The notes under the pieces: generated by a model
What the model was told of the DNA's origin: nothing
The model's database searches: none
Seen by the model: only the letters and a program-made list of their open reading frames with translations
Assembly: GCF_018402285.1 (NCBI RefSeq)
Contig: NZ_JAGYJH010000003.1
Location: 620,001 to 684,000 of the forward strand
Direction of reading: 5' to 3'
Source of the DNA: Hyphomonas sp.
GTDB lineage: Bacteria > Pseudomonadota > Alphaproteobacteria > Caulobacterales > Hyphomonadaceae
DNA: 64,000 nt
In this document: piece after piece, positions 42,264 to 50,704 of the stretch
Layout: the number at the start of each line of letters is the position of its first letter
How positions within the stretch are numbered: position 1 is the stretch's first letter
Position numbers and translations under genes: made by a program

Positions 42264-42295
42264 AACAAAAAAGCCCGCTCGCTCGAGCGGGCTTT
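42264..42295 (-). terminator. Rho-independent terminator downstream of the SDR
   Basis: AAAGCCCGCTCG pairs with CGAGCGGGCTTT around two bases, with TTTTTT following on the minus strand. It closes the 3-hydroxyacyl-CoA dehydrogenase-type gene. Confidence 0.85.
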
Positions 42296-42317
42296 CTGTC
42301 AGGCGAGGGGTGAGCGC

Positions 42318-43100
42318 TTAGCGCGGCGCCATGCGGATGGCGCCGTCGAGACGCACATCTTCACCGTTGAAGTAGTTGTTGCGGCACATTTCAGCAGCCA
42401 GCGAGGCATATTCTTCCGGGTTGCCGAGGCGCGGCGGGAAGGGAACCTGCGCGCCGAGGGCCTGCTTGACGGGCTCGGGAGCGGCGGCCAGCAGCGGCGT
42501 GTTGAAGATACCCGGCAGGATCGTGTTGACGCGGATGTTCTCGCGGCTGAGGTCACGCGCGATCGGAAGGGTCATGCCGACAACCCCGCCTTTGGACGCC
42601 GAATAGGCGGCCTGGCCGATCTGGCCATCTTCAGCTGCCACGGAGGCGGTGTTGACGATGGCGCCGCGGTCGCCGCAGGGCAGCGGGTCGAGGCTCATCA
42701 TGCCGGCGGCCGATTTGGCGATGCAGCGGAAGGTTCCGACGAGGTTGATCTGGATGATCAGGTTGAACTTATCCAGCGGGAAATGGTCGATATTGCCGGT
42801 GTTCTTGTCGCGGCTGGCGGTCTTGATGGCGTTGCCGGTGCCGGCGCAGTTGATCAGGATACGCTCCTGGCCGATGGCTGCGCGGGATGTTGCAAAGCCG
42901 GCATCGACAGAGGCTTCGTCGGTGACGTTGACATTGCAGAAGACGCCGCCAAGCTCTTTTGCCAGCGCTTCGCCCTTTTCAGCGTTGAGGTCGAACAGGG
43001 CGACCTTGACGCCGTAGCTGGCCAGTTTGCGGGCGGTTGCCGCGCCGAGACCCGAAGCGCCACCGGTGATGACGGCGGAGATGTTTGAATTGAGTTCCAT
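42318..43100 (-). CDS. SDR-family 3-hydroxyacyl-CoA dehydrogenase-type protein
   Basis: 260 residues. The start at 43100 has GGAGGG upstream. VITGGASGLGAATARKLAS is the cofactor loop, ALFDLNAEKGEALAKELGG shows the Asp that selects NAD, and VNTASVAAEDGQIGQAAYSASKGGVVGM gives Ser and YxxxK. RVNTILPGIFNTPLL and YFNGEDVRLDGAIRMAPR at the end match the type II 3-hydroxyacyl-CoA dehydrogenase (HSD17B10-like) subgroup. It would fit fatty acid or branched acyl-CoA oxidation. A TATAAT at 43143 on the other strand marks the divergent promoter. Confidence 0.87.
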   Translation of the reverse strand: MELNSNISAVITGGASGLGAATARKLASYGVKVALFDLNAEKGEALAKELGGVFCNVNVTDEASVDAGFATSRAAIGQERILINCAGTGNAIKTASRDKNTGNIDHFPLDKFNLIIQINLVGTFRCIAKSAAGMMSLDPLPCGDRGAIVNTASVAAEDGQIGQAAYSASKGGVVGMTLPIARDLSRENIRVNTILPGIFNTPLLAAAPEPVKQALGAQVPFPPRLGNPEEYASLAAEMCRNNYFNGEDVRLDGAIRMAPR

Positions 43101-43165
43101 GGGGCACTGCCCTCCCTGTTTCCGAAAACTGCGAACTTCAATTATAATGACCCTAGGAGAGCGCA

Positions 43166-43567
43166 ATGTCTGACGCAGCGGAAATCATCGAGACGGTCAA
43201 AGGGCAGGGGAACGTATACCTTCCCAAGACCATCCAGCGGAATGAACGCCTGGCCAGGGGCCTGGTCCCCAAGCTTATGCGGCTGGCGGGGAAAGTGCCC
43301 TTTGCCGATGATCTGGCCGCCGCTTACTACGCCGCGCGAGATCCGCGCACACCCGTAAAGGCCAAGGCGGTCCTCTTCGGCGCGGCGGCATATTTCGTGC
43401 TGCCCATTGATATGGTGCCGGATGTGGTTGTTGGCCTTGGCTTTACAGACGACGCGACGGTGCTGGCCACCGCGCTCAGCGTCGTCGGCATGCATGTCAG
43501 GGAGAGCCATCGCTCCCTGGCGCGCAAGCTCCTGAACCTGCCGGAGCCTGTGCGGGACGCTCCGTGA
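43166..43567 (+). CDS. YkvA-family (DUF1232) protein
   Basis: 133 residues. The DUF1232 core is LAAAYYAARDPRTPVKAKAVLFGAAAYFVLPIDMVPDVVVGLGFTDDATVLATAL in two runs, with the P-x-D-x-x-P-D turn between two hydrophobic helices. The family is widespread, small and of unknown function; it may associate with membranes. It starts 22 bases after TATAAT and ends overlapping the next gene (GTGA), so it forms a two-gene operon with the YhhN protein. Confidence 0.88.
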   Translation: MSDAAEIIETVKGQGNVYLPKTIQRNERLARGLVPKLMRLAGKVPFADDLAAAYYAARDPRTPVKAKAVLFGAAAYFVLPIDMVPDVVVGLGFTDDATVLATALSVVGMHVRESHRSLARKLLNLPEPVRDAP

Positions 43568-44202
43568 CGCTCTGGCTGCCGCTTGGGATCGCGGGCCTGC
43601 TGGCAGTTGTCTACGGCTTTACGCTGAGCCGAAGCCCGCCGAGCCCGGCGAAACTTCTCCTGAAGATTTCCGGCATGGTCATTCTGACCGTTGCAGCTGC
43701 CTGGGCGGGCGCGCCGCCGCTGCTGGTCGCGGGGCTTGCGGCGTGCACGCTGGGGGACGCCTTCCTTGCGGGCCGTACCGAGCGCTGGCTGATCCCCGGC
43801 ATGGCCGCTTTCTTCATTGGGCATGTCTTTTACGTTGGCCTGTTCTGGTCGGCCGGTCAGGTCAGCGGCGACCTGATGAACTATCTGGCGCGGGGCGTGC
43901 TGGTATTTGCCGGGGCAGGGTATGTCTTCTGGCTTTCCCCCTCGCTCGGGCCGCTGCGGCTGCCTGTGCTGGCCTATGCAGCGGTCATTCTGGTGATGGG
44001 CGCCGGTGCCATCGCCCTGCCGCCCGGATTTGGCCTCGTGCTCATCGGGGCGCTCATGTTCATCGCTTCCGATGCCATTCTGGCGAATGAATTGTTCCGC
44101 AGGCCAACCGGTGAGACACCGCGCTGGCTGGCGTCCATATCCTTGTGGAATCTGTATTTTTTCGGTCAGATGCTGATCGCCCTGGGCTTTCTTGCAAAAT
44201 AA
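43564..44202 (+). CDS. YhhN-family (lysoplasmalogenase-like) membrane protein
   Basis: 212 residues with about eight membrane spans. ACTLGDAFLAGRTERWLIPGMAAFFIGHVFYVG carries the D and H of the family's catalytic core, and FIASDAILANELFR holds a second Asp-containing block. Homologues hydrolyse the vinyl-ether bond of lysoplasmalogens, but most bacterial ones are untested. The start GTG overlaps the ykvA stop. An attached lipid role is an inference. Confidence 0.85.
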   Translation: MTLWLPLGIAGLLAVVYGFTLSRSPPSPAKLLLKISGMVILTVAAAWAGAPPLLVAGLAACTLGDAFLAGRTERWLIPGMAAFFIGHVFYVGLFWSAGQVSGDLMNYLARGVLVFAGAGYVFWLSPSLGPLRLPVLAYAAVILVMGAGAIALPPGFGLVLIGALMFIASDAILANELFRRPTGETPRWLASISLWNLYFFGQMLIALGFLAK

Positions 44203-44308
44203 TTCACGCAGCCCCCCTTTGTGCTGACACCGAAACTATGCGACAGACGCGGCGGGCCAGGCGCCCCCAACGGCGCCCAGCCTATCTGTGAGGATAGGAG
44301 TAAAACAG

Positions 44309-45475
44309 ATGACCGTGACCACCGCCAAGCCGGCCGTGCGCCCTGCTTGCCCGCATTTTTCGTCGGGCCCCACCGCAAAATATCCCGGTTTCTCGCTGCA
44401 GAACCTTGTCACCGCCGCCCTCGGCCGGTCGCACCGTTCCGGCGACGCCAAGAAGAAGCTGAAAGCTGCGATTGATCGCACCAAGCTGATCCTCGGCATT
44501 CCGGACGACTACCGCGTCGCCATCGTTCCGGCCTCCGATACCGGCGCCGTGGAGATGTGCATGTGGTCCATGCTCGGCGCCAGGCCTGTGGACGTCTTCG
44601 CCTGGGAAGCCTTCGGGCAGGACTGGGTGACCGACGCGGTCAAACAGCTGAAGCTGGCAAACTGCAACACCCATGTTGCCGAGTTCGGCCAGCTGCCTGA
44701 CTTCGCCATGGCCCGCGAAGATGCCGACATCATCTTCACCTGGAACGGCACCACGTCGGGCGTTCGCGTGCGGGACGCGGACTGGATCAGGCCCAACCCC
44801 GACCGGGTGGTCATCTGCGACGCCACTTCGGCCGCCTTCAGCCAGGATATCGCCTGGGAAAAGCTCGATGTGATCACCTATAGCTGGCAGAAATGCCTCG
44901 GCGGGGAAGCGGCCCATGGCATGCTGATCCTCTCGCCCAACGCGGTGAAGCGCCTTGAAACCTACACGCCTGACCGGGCCCTCCCGAAACTCTTCCGCAT
45001 GACCAAGGGCGGCAAGATCGACGAGGAACTTTTCCAGGGCGCCACGATCAACACCCCCTCCATGCTCTGTGTGGAAGACTATCTTCAGGCACTCGACTGG
45101 GTGGAGCGTCTGGGCGGCTGGAAGAAACTGAAAGCCCGCTCGGATGAAAGCCTTGCCATTCTCACAGAATGGGAGGGCAAATCCGACTGGGTCGAGTTCC
45201 TCTGCAAGGACGCTTCGGTCCGCTCGAACACGGGCGTGACCTTCCTGATCAAGGATGCCCGCGTCGCCGCCCTCGATGAGGCCGGCCAGCGCGATTTCAT
45301 CAAGAAGATGATGAAACGTCTGGAGACGGAGAATGCCTGCTTTGACGCTGCCGGTTACGCCAAGGCCCCCCCGGGCCTGCGCATCTGGGTCGGCGGCTCG
45401 GTTGAGCCGTCGGATGTGAAGAAGCTTCTCCCCTGGCTCGACTGGGCCTTCCAGGAAGAAGCGGCAAAGCTTTGA
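44309..45475 (+). CDS. serC: Phosphoserine aminotransferase
   Basis: 388 residues from an ATG with AGGAG upstream. PACPHFSSGPTAKYPGF at the N-terminus, IVPASDTGAVEMCMWSMLG, FTWNGTTSGVRV and the PLP-binding Lys in SWQKCLGGEAAHG identify the alphaproteobacterial/Methanosarcina-type phosphoserine aminotransferase. It transfers the amino group from glutamate to 3-phosphohydroxypyruvate in serine biosynthesis (or serves vitamin B6 synthesis). serA lies downstream with a GNAT gene between. A leader hairpin CCTATC/GATAGG lies just before the ribosome site. Confidence 0.96.
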   Translation: MTVTTAKPAVRPACPHFSSGPTAKYPGFSLQNLVTAALGRSHRSGDAKKKLKAAIDRTKLILGIPDDYRVAIVPASDTGAVEMCMWSMLGARPVDVFAWEAFGQDWVTDAVKQLKLANCNTHVAEFGQLPDFAMAREDADIIFTWNGTTSGVRVRDADWIRPNPDRVVICDATSAAFSQDIAWEKLDVITYSWQKCLGGEAAHGMLILSPNAVKRLETYTPDRALPKLFRMTKGGKIDEELFQGATINTPSMLCVEDYLQALDWVERLGGWKKLKARSDESLAILTEWEGKSDWVEFLCKDASVRSNTGVTFLIKDARVAALDEAGQRDFIKKMMKRLETENACFDAAGYAKAPPGLRIWVGGSVEPSDVKKLLPWLDWAFQEEAAKL

Positions 45476-45531
45476 AATCCGGCGTTCCGGGGTGGCTGTC
45501 CAGCCGCTCCAGGACGCCAGGACTGCAGCCG

Positions 45532-46053
45532 ATGATCCGTCTTCGCCCCGCCACCCGAGCAGACCTGCAACGCCTCCTTCACTGGGATGAGCAGCCGCAT
45601 GTGCAGGGCACAGGCGGGGAGGATGACTGGAACGAATGGGACTGGGAAAACCAGCTCGGCCGGGATGTTCCCTGGCGGGAATTCCTGATCGCGGAGCTGG
45701 AGGGCCGTCCCATCGGCTTTGTCCAGACCATCGATTGCCGGGAAGAGGAAAGCCATTATTGGGGCACAGACTGTCCCGAGCATTCCTGGGCCATCGACAT
45801 CTGGATTGGCGAAGCAGACTGCCTCGGTAAAGGTTATGGCACGCAGATGATGCATCTCGCCTTCGCCCGCTGCTTTGCCCATCCGCTCTGCCAGCACATC
45901 CTGATCGATCCGCTGGCGGACAATATTGCTGCGCACCGCTTTTACCAATCCCTTGGTTTCAAACTGCTCGGGCCGCGTTCGTTCGGCCCTGACCAATGCC
46001 TCGTTTATCAACTCACCCGCGCCGACTGGCGCAATGGAGCCGTAAATGCCTAA
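45532..46053 (+). CDS. GNAT-family N-acetyltransferase (AAC(6')-like)
   Basis: 173 residues from the ATG at 45532. WREFLIAELEGRPIGFVQTI is motif B/D, WAIDIWIGEADCLGKGYGTQMM carries the acetyl-CoA pyrophosphate loop, and DNIAAHRFYQSLGFKLLG closes the fold. The pattern IDxWIGEAxxLGKGxGT resembles AAC(6') acetyltransferases, but this is not proof of aminoglycoside activity. It sits between serC and serA, overlapping the serA start by eight bases, so all three are probably co-transcribed. A protein acetylation or detoxification role is equally possible. Confidence 0.85.
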   Translation: MIRLRPATRADLQRLLHWDEQPHVQGTGGEDDWNEWDWENQLGRDVPWREFLIAELEGRPIGFVQTIDCREEESHYWGTDCPEHSWAIDIWIGEADCLGKGYGTQMMHLAFARCFAHPLCQHILIDPLADNIAAHRFYQSLGFKLLGPRSFGPDQCLVYQLTRADWRNGAVNA

Positions 46054-47641
46054 AGTCCTTATCGGAGACACGCTCTCCCCCGCCGCCGTCGAGATATTCA
46101 AGGCGCGCGGTATCGAGACCGACATAAAGGTCGGTCTTTCCAAGGAAGACCTGATCAAGATCATTCATGAGTATGACGGCCTCGCCGTGCGCTCGGCGTG
46201 CAAACCCGACGCGGATGTGATCGCTGCCGCAACCAATCTGAAAGTCATCGGCCGCGCCGGTATCGGCGTCGACAATATCGACATCAAGGCGGCCACTGCC
46301 AAAGGCGTCGTGGTCATGAACACGCCCTTCGGCAATGCCATCACCACGGCGGAGCACGCCGTCGCCATGCTGTTTGCGGCCGCCCGGCAGATCCCGGCGG
46401 CCAACAATGACACCCAGGCCGGCAAATGGCCAAAATCCGGCTATATGGGGGTCGAGCTCTCCTACAAGACACTCGGCCTCATCGGCTGCGGAAACATCGG
46501 CAGCCGTGTTGCCGAGCGCGCCATCGGCCTCAAGATGAAGGTGGTCGCTTATGACCCCTTTCTGACCGAGGAGCGCGCTGTCGAACTCGGTGTGGAGAAG
46601 GTGGAGCTGGACGGTCTGCTGAAGCGGGCCGACTTCATCACGCTGCACGTTCCGCTGACGGAGCAGACCAAGAACGTCCTCTCGCGCGAAGCGCTGGAGA
46701 AGACCAGGAAAGGCCTGATCCTGGTCAATTGCGCCCGCGGCGGCCTTGTTGATGAAGAGGCGGTGCGCGACCTTCTGGAAAGCGGTCATCTGGCCGGCGC
46801 CGCGTTTGATGTATTTGCTGTGGAACCGGCCAAGGAAAACGTGCTCTTCGGCGCCAAGAATTTCGTGGCCACGCCGCACCTCGGCGCAGCCACGGTCGAA
46901 GCACAGGAGAATGTGGCCCTGCAGGTTGCCGAGCAGATGGCAGATTATATCCTGACCGGCGCGGTCACCAACGCTCTCAACATGCCGTCCGTCACGGCAG
47001 AGGAAGCCCCGCGCCTGAAGCCGTTTGCGAAGCTGGCTGAGAAACTTGGCAGCTTTGCAGGCCAGATTTCCGACTATGGCTATGATGAAGTGGTCATCGA
47101 ATATGAGGGCGAAGTCTCCGAGCTGAACCGCAAGCCGATCACGGCGGCGTTGCTGGCCGGTCTTCTGCGCGCCTCGCGCGGGGACGTGAACATGGTGTCT
47201 GCCCCGGCGATCCTGGCCGAGAGCGGCGTCAAGCTCACCGAGACCAAGACCGAGACCAGCCCCGTCTATGACAGCCTGATCCGCATCAAGGTGAAAACCA
47301 AGCAGACAAAGAACTCCCCTGAGGGCGGCTGGCGCACTCTGGCAGGCGCGCTGATTGCCGGAAAGCCCCGCATCGTCGAAGTGAAGGGCATGGCGCTGGA
47401 AGGCGATTTCTCGCCGGTGACGCTTTATGTGAACAATCTGGACAAGCCCGGCTTCATCGGCGCGCTCGGCCAGATGCTGGGCGAAGCGAAGATCAACATC
47501 GCGACGTTCCATCTTGGCCGTCAGGAAGCGGGCGGGGAGGCGATTGCGCTGATCGGGATTGATTCAACCCCGCCGGCGTCGATGATCGAGAAGCTCGATG
47601 CCCTGCCGCAGGTGCGGTATGCCAAAGTCCTGTCTTTCTGA
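46046..47641 (+). CDS. serA: D-3-phosphoglycerate dehydrogenase
   Basis: 531 residues, the long form. KVIGRAGIGVDNIDIKAA and LGLIGCGNIGSRVAERAIG form the NAD-binding and catalytic core; NCARGGLVDEEAV, the Glu, and HLGAATVEAQENVA supply catalytic residues. An intervening domain (EFEGE-type strands) and a C-terminal ACT domain (VTLYVNNLDKPGFIGALGQMLGEAKINIATFHLGRQ) follow; the ACT domain is where serine feedback inhibition acts in many organisms. It catalyses the first committed step of serine synthesis, with serC upstream. Confidence 0.97.
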   Translation: MPKVLIGDTLSPAAVEIFKARGIETDIKVGLSKEDLIKIIHEYDGLAVRSACKPDADVIAAATNLKVIGRAGIGVDNIDIKAATAKGVVVMNTPFGNAITTAEHAVAMLFAAARQIPAANNDTQAGKWPKSGYMGVELSYKTLGLIGCGNIGSRVAERAIGLKMKVVAYDPFLTEERAVELGVEKVELDGLLKRADFITLHVPLTEQTKNVLSREALEKTRKGLILVNCARGGLVDEEAVRDLLESGHLAGAAFDVFAVEPAKENVLFGAKNFVATPHLGAATVEAQENVALQVAEQMADYILTGAVTNALNMPSVTAEEAPRLKPFAKLAEKLGSFAGQISDYGYDEVVIEYEGEVSELNRKPITAALLAGLLRASRGDVNMVSAPAILAESGVKLTETKTETSPVYDSLIRIKVKTKQTKNSPEGGWRTLAGALIAGKPRIVEVKGMALEGDFSPVTLYVNNLDKPGFIGALGQMLGEAKINIATFHLGRQEAGGEAIALIGIDSTPPASMIEKLDALPQVRYAKVLSF

Positions 47642-47743
47642 AGAGCCAGCAGGATGTGGCCGGGCGTGACCGCCTGGCCACACTTGACGGCGGCAGGGTC
47701 ACGGGCTGATGGCTGGTCAACTGAATGTCATGAAAGGTTGCCC

Positions 47744-48322
47744 ATGCGCCATATTCCCCTGCTGATCGCAACGCTTGCCGCGCTGCCGGGCGCAGCGTCT
47801 GCGCAAGTGCTTGATGAAGCCCGCTTCGGCGTGACGGCGCACAATACCTGCGTCCTCTATTGCGATAACTCGAACAAGGAAGACGGGCCCAATCTCAATG
47901 GCGAGATTGTCCTGAATTCTCCGGATTTTCTGGATCTGGTCTGGAGCCCGCGGCCCTATGCGATGGCCAGCCTGAATACGGCTGGCGACACCAGCTTTGC
48001 GGGGGCAGGGCTCTACTGGAACTGGGATTTTGCCGGCGGCTGGTCGTTTGAGCCGGGGCTTGGCTATGTCGTCCATGACGGGGAGCTGGATTTTCCCTTC
48101 CCGCAGGGCGACCCGCGCAATGATCCTGTCTCGGCGCAGACCGTGTTCCTTGGATCGCGCGACCTCTTCCGGACGAGCCTTGCGCTTAACCGGGACCTTT
48201 CCGGCCCGTGGGGCGTTCAGCTGCTCTTCGAGCACTACAGCCATGGCCAGATTCTCGGCAATGGACGCAACCAGGGCCTTGATAATCTTGGCGTCCGGGT
48301 GATCTACGCGTTCGGCGAATAG
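47744..48322 (+). CDS. PagL-like lipid A 3-O-deacylase (outer membrane)
   Basis: 192 residues. A signal peptide (RHIPLLIATLAALPGAASA) leads a beta-barrel-sized chain. FLDLVWSPRPYAMASLNTAGDTSFAGAGLYW, WSFEPGLGYVVHDGELD and FEHYSHGQILGNGRNQGLDNLGVRVIYAF match PagL; the His-x-Ser pair of the active site is in FEHYSHG. PagL removes the 3-O acyl chain of lipid A and changes outer membrane charge and immune recognition. The assignment rests on that motif. A TGTGGCC-type hairpin lies between serA and this gene. Confidence 0.75.
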   Translation: MRHIPLLIATLAALPGAASAQVLDEARFGVTAHNTCVLYCDNSNKEDGPNLNGEIVLNSPDFLDLVWSPRPYAMASLNTAGDTSFAGAGLYWNWDFAGGWSFEPGLGYVVHDGELDFPFPQGDPRNDPVSAQTVFLGSRDLFRTSLALNRDLSGPWGVQLLFEHYSHGQILGNGRNQGLDNLGVRVIYAFGE

Positions 48323-48409
48323 GCCTCTCGCAAGGGGTGGCAAAAGGCCCCTTGCAATTGGCTGCCGAATGCTGCCCTTGTCGCCGCGGCTTAGGAACGG
48401 AGCATCGTG

Positions 48410-49702
48410 ATGGCAGGTGTCGTGGTCGTCGGGGCCCAGTGGGGCGACGAAGGCAAGGGTAAGATCGTCGACTGGCTGTCCAGCCGCGCCGATGTCGTGG
48501 TCCGCTTCCAGGGCGGGCACAATGCCGGCCACACCCTCGTGATCGACGGAAAAGTGTTCAAGCTGGCGCTTTTGCCTTCGGGGCTGGTGCGCGGGGGCAA
48601 GCTCTCTGTCATCGGCAACGGCGTCGTCGTGGACCCCTGGCACTTTCTGACCGAGATTGAAGGCATCCGCGCCCAGGGCGTTGACGTGTCTCCGGAAAGT
48701 CTCGTCCTGGCCGACAATGCCTCGCTGATCCTGCCCTGGCACAAGGACATCGATGCGGCCCGTGAAGGCGCGCTCGGCGCGGCCCAGATCGGCACCACCA
48801 AGCGCGGCATCGGCCCGGCCTATGAAGACCGGGTCGGCCGCCGCGCCATCCGCGTTGCTGACCTCGCAGACCCTGCCGCCCTCGACCTCAAGATCGAACG
48901 CCTGCTCGCCCATCACCGCCCGCTGCGCGCGGGTCTCGACCTTCCCGAGCCTGATGGCCCCGCCCTGAAAGCGGCGCTTCTGGAGATCGCGCCGCAAGTT
49001 CTGGCCTATGCCCAGCCGGTCTGGAAACTGCTGGACGAGAAGGTCCGCCGGGGCAGCCGCATCCTGTTTGAGGGCGCCCAGGGCGTGATGCTGGACGTCG
49101 ACCATGGCACCTACCCGTTCGTGACCTCGTCCAATGTGGTGGCGGGCAATGCCTCGGCCGGTTCGGGCGTTGGCCCGGGCGCGATTTCCTATGTTCTGGG
49201 CCTTGCGAAGGCCTACACGACGCGCGTGGGCGCCGGCCCGTTCCCGACCGAACAGGACAATGACATCGGCAAGCGCCTCGGCACGGTGGGCCATGAATTT
49301 GGCACCAACACCGGCCGCGCGCGACGCTGCGGCTGGTTCGACTCGGTCATGGTGCGCCAGGCCTGCGCCACTTCGGGCGTCAACGGCCTCGCCCTGACGA
49401 AGCTCGATGTCCTTGATGGATTTGAAGAAATCAAGGTTTGCACGGCCTACCGGCTGAACGGCAAGACCATTGATTACTACCCCGCCGGGCTGACCGACCA
49501 GGCCGCGGTCGAGCCGGTTTACGAGATCCTCAAAGGCTGGAGCGGCTCCACCCGGGGCGCGCGCAGCTGGACGGACCTGCCGCCCGAAGCGGTTGTCTAT
49601 GTGCGCCGCCTTGAGGAACTCGTCGGCAAGCCCTGCGCGCTCGTCTCGACCTCGCCGGAGCGGGAAGACGTGATCCTGATGCGCGATCCGTTTGAGGGAT
49701 AA
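48410..49702 (+). CDS. purA: Adenylosuccinate synthetase
   Basis: 430 residues. [20 protein letters not shown] is the GTP-binding P-loop at the N-terminus, [14 protein letters not shown] and [13 protein letters not shown] are IMP-site segments, [22 protein letters not shown] is the signature, and [12 protein letters not shown] the C-terminal one. It joins IMP and aspartate in AMP synthesis. ATG at 48410 is taken; a GTG one codon earlier is possible. A stem GCAAGGGG/CCCCTTGC (48330-48355) lies between the PagL gene and this one and might end the upstream unit. Confidence 0.97.
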   Translation: MAGVVVVGAQWGDEGKGKIVDWLSSRADVVVRFQGGHNAGHTLVIDGKVFKLALLPSGLVRGGKLSVIGNGVVVDPWHFLTEIEGIRAQGVDVSPESLVLADNASLILPWHKDIDAAREGALGAAQIGTTKRGIGPAYEDRVGRRAIRVADLADPAALDLKIERLLAHHRPLRAGLDLPEPDGPALKAALLEIAPQVLAYAQPVWKLLDEKVRRGSRILFEGAQGVMLDVDHGTYPFVTSSNVVAGNASAGSGVGPGAISYVLGLAKAYTTRVGAGPFPTEQDNDIGKRLGTVGHEFGTNTGRARRCGWFDSVMVRQACATSGVNGLALTKLDVLDGFEEIKVCTAYRLNGKTIDYYPAGLTDQAAVEPVYEILKGWSGSTRGARSWTDLPPEAVVYVRRLEELVGKPCALVSTSPEREDVILMRDPFEG

Positions 49703-49804
49703 GGAGCGCCTTGTCCCGTCGACAAGGGGCCAGAAAGTTCCAAAAAAACGCCAATGGCGGGCCTGAAAACTCCAATAACTCCAACCTCGCTGGCGTGTTT
49801 CGTT

Positions 49805-50326
49805 TCAGAGGCGCGCCAGGATTTCGGCTGCCGCTTCGGCTGGTGAGGTCTGGTCGGTGTCGATCACGATGTCTGCGGGCGGCATCGCGGCCATCGAAGC
49901 GGTGAAGGCTTCTTTCAATTCGCTGAGAAGCTCTGGCGAGCGCAACTTGCCGAACTCTGCGCGGCTGGAGTTGGCGATCCGCTGCATCTGCTCCTGCGCG
50001 CTGACGGTCAGGGCAATGAAGATCATCTCGCCGCCGGAATTTTCCACCAGGGTTTTCACCGCTTGCGGAAAGCCCGGCTCGACGGTGGGTTCGGGCGCGA
50101 AGGTGAAGATCAACGAGCGGTCTTCGGCCACCGCCGCGCTGAACACATCCATCCAGAATTGCTCGCGCAGGCGTATGAAGTTTTCAGAACCAAATGGGAA
50201 GACGCAGGCCACTGCATCGACCACGAGATGATTGTGAAAGAGGGGGAGCCCCGTCTGTCTTGCCAGGTGCCGTGCCACGGTGAGCTTGCCGGCAGCGGCC
50301 TCGCCATAAATGAAGATCAGGCGCAG
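49805..50326 (-). CDS. P-loop kinase-like protein, probable CTG start
   Basis: 173 residues if the CTG at 50326 is the start, with AAGGA eight bases upstream. It would read LRLIFIYGEAAAGKLTVARHL, and GEAAAGKL is a Walker A motif. The next ATG or GTG lies after that motif and would remove it. GLPLFHNHLVVDAVACVFPFG follows the kinase pattern, and a second half with DIVIDTDQTSPAEA ends it. It resembles shikimate/adenylate-kinase-like small ATPases of unknown substrate. It forms an operon with the two upstream minus-strand genes. Confidence 0.7.
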   Translation of the reverse strand: MRLIFIYGEAAAGKLTVARHLARQTGLPLFHNHLVVDAVACVFPFGSENFIRLREQFWMDVFSAAVAEDRSLIFTFAPEPTVEPGFPQAVKTLVENSGGEMIFIALTVSAQEQMQRIANSSRAEFGKLRSPELLSELKEAFTASMAAMPPADIVIDTDQTSPAEAAAEILARL

Positions 50327-50338
50327 GGCGGTATCCTT

Positions 50339-50704
50339 TCAGCGATAAGCCGCGATTGAGCGCACGACCTTGCCTTCGGGGCCGAAGACAAAGGTTTCGG
50401 CCACCAGCTCTTCGCGATGGTTCGTGTAAAGAATGGTGATGGCATCTGACCCGACGAGGATGTCGTCAAGCTCGAAGAAAAGCTGCGGGGCGAGGGCGAG
50501 CGCCTTGGTCCAGTAATCCCGCAGCGTCTTCTTGCCGAAGAGGCTCATGGCTTCGTTCTCCATCACCCGCGCAATGCGCGGGGAATGGAAAATGATCTCC
50601 TCACTATAGTGAGACAAGATGCGCTCGATGTCGCGGTCGTTCCAGGCGGCGAGCCAGTCACGCGCGAAGCTTTCGGCAAAGCTCCTTGTGAGCATGGCCC
50701 TCAA
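50339..50704 (-). CDS. NTF2-like (SnoaL-type) protein
   Basis: 121 residues. FARDWLAAWNDRDIERILSHYSEEIIFHSP is the opening helix-strand of the NTF2-like fold, ALAPQLFFELDDILVGSDAITILY and ETFVFGPEGKVVRSIAAYR complete it. Such proteins bind small hydrophobic ligands or act as isomerases. It overlaps the ccr stop by four bases, so it is translated with ccr. A role in the ethylmalonyl-CoA pathway is possible but not shown. Confidence 0.78.
   Translation of the reverse strand: MRAMLTRSFAESFARDWLAAWNDRDIERILSHYSEEIIFHSPRIARVMENEAMSLFGKKTLRDYWTKALALAPQLFFELDDILVGSDAITILYTNHREELVAETFVFGPEGKVVRSIAAYR

Noticed and set aside
49709-49727. Stem CCTTGTC/GACAAGG after purA as a terminator
   Set aside because: The stem is short and no T-run follows, so a Rho-independent terminator is not supported.
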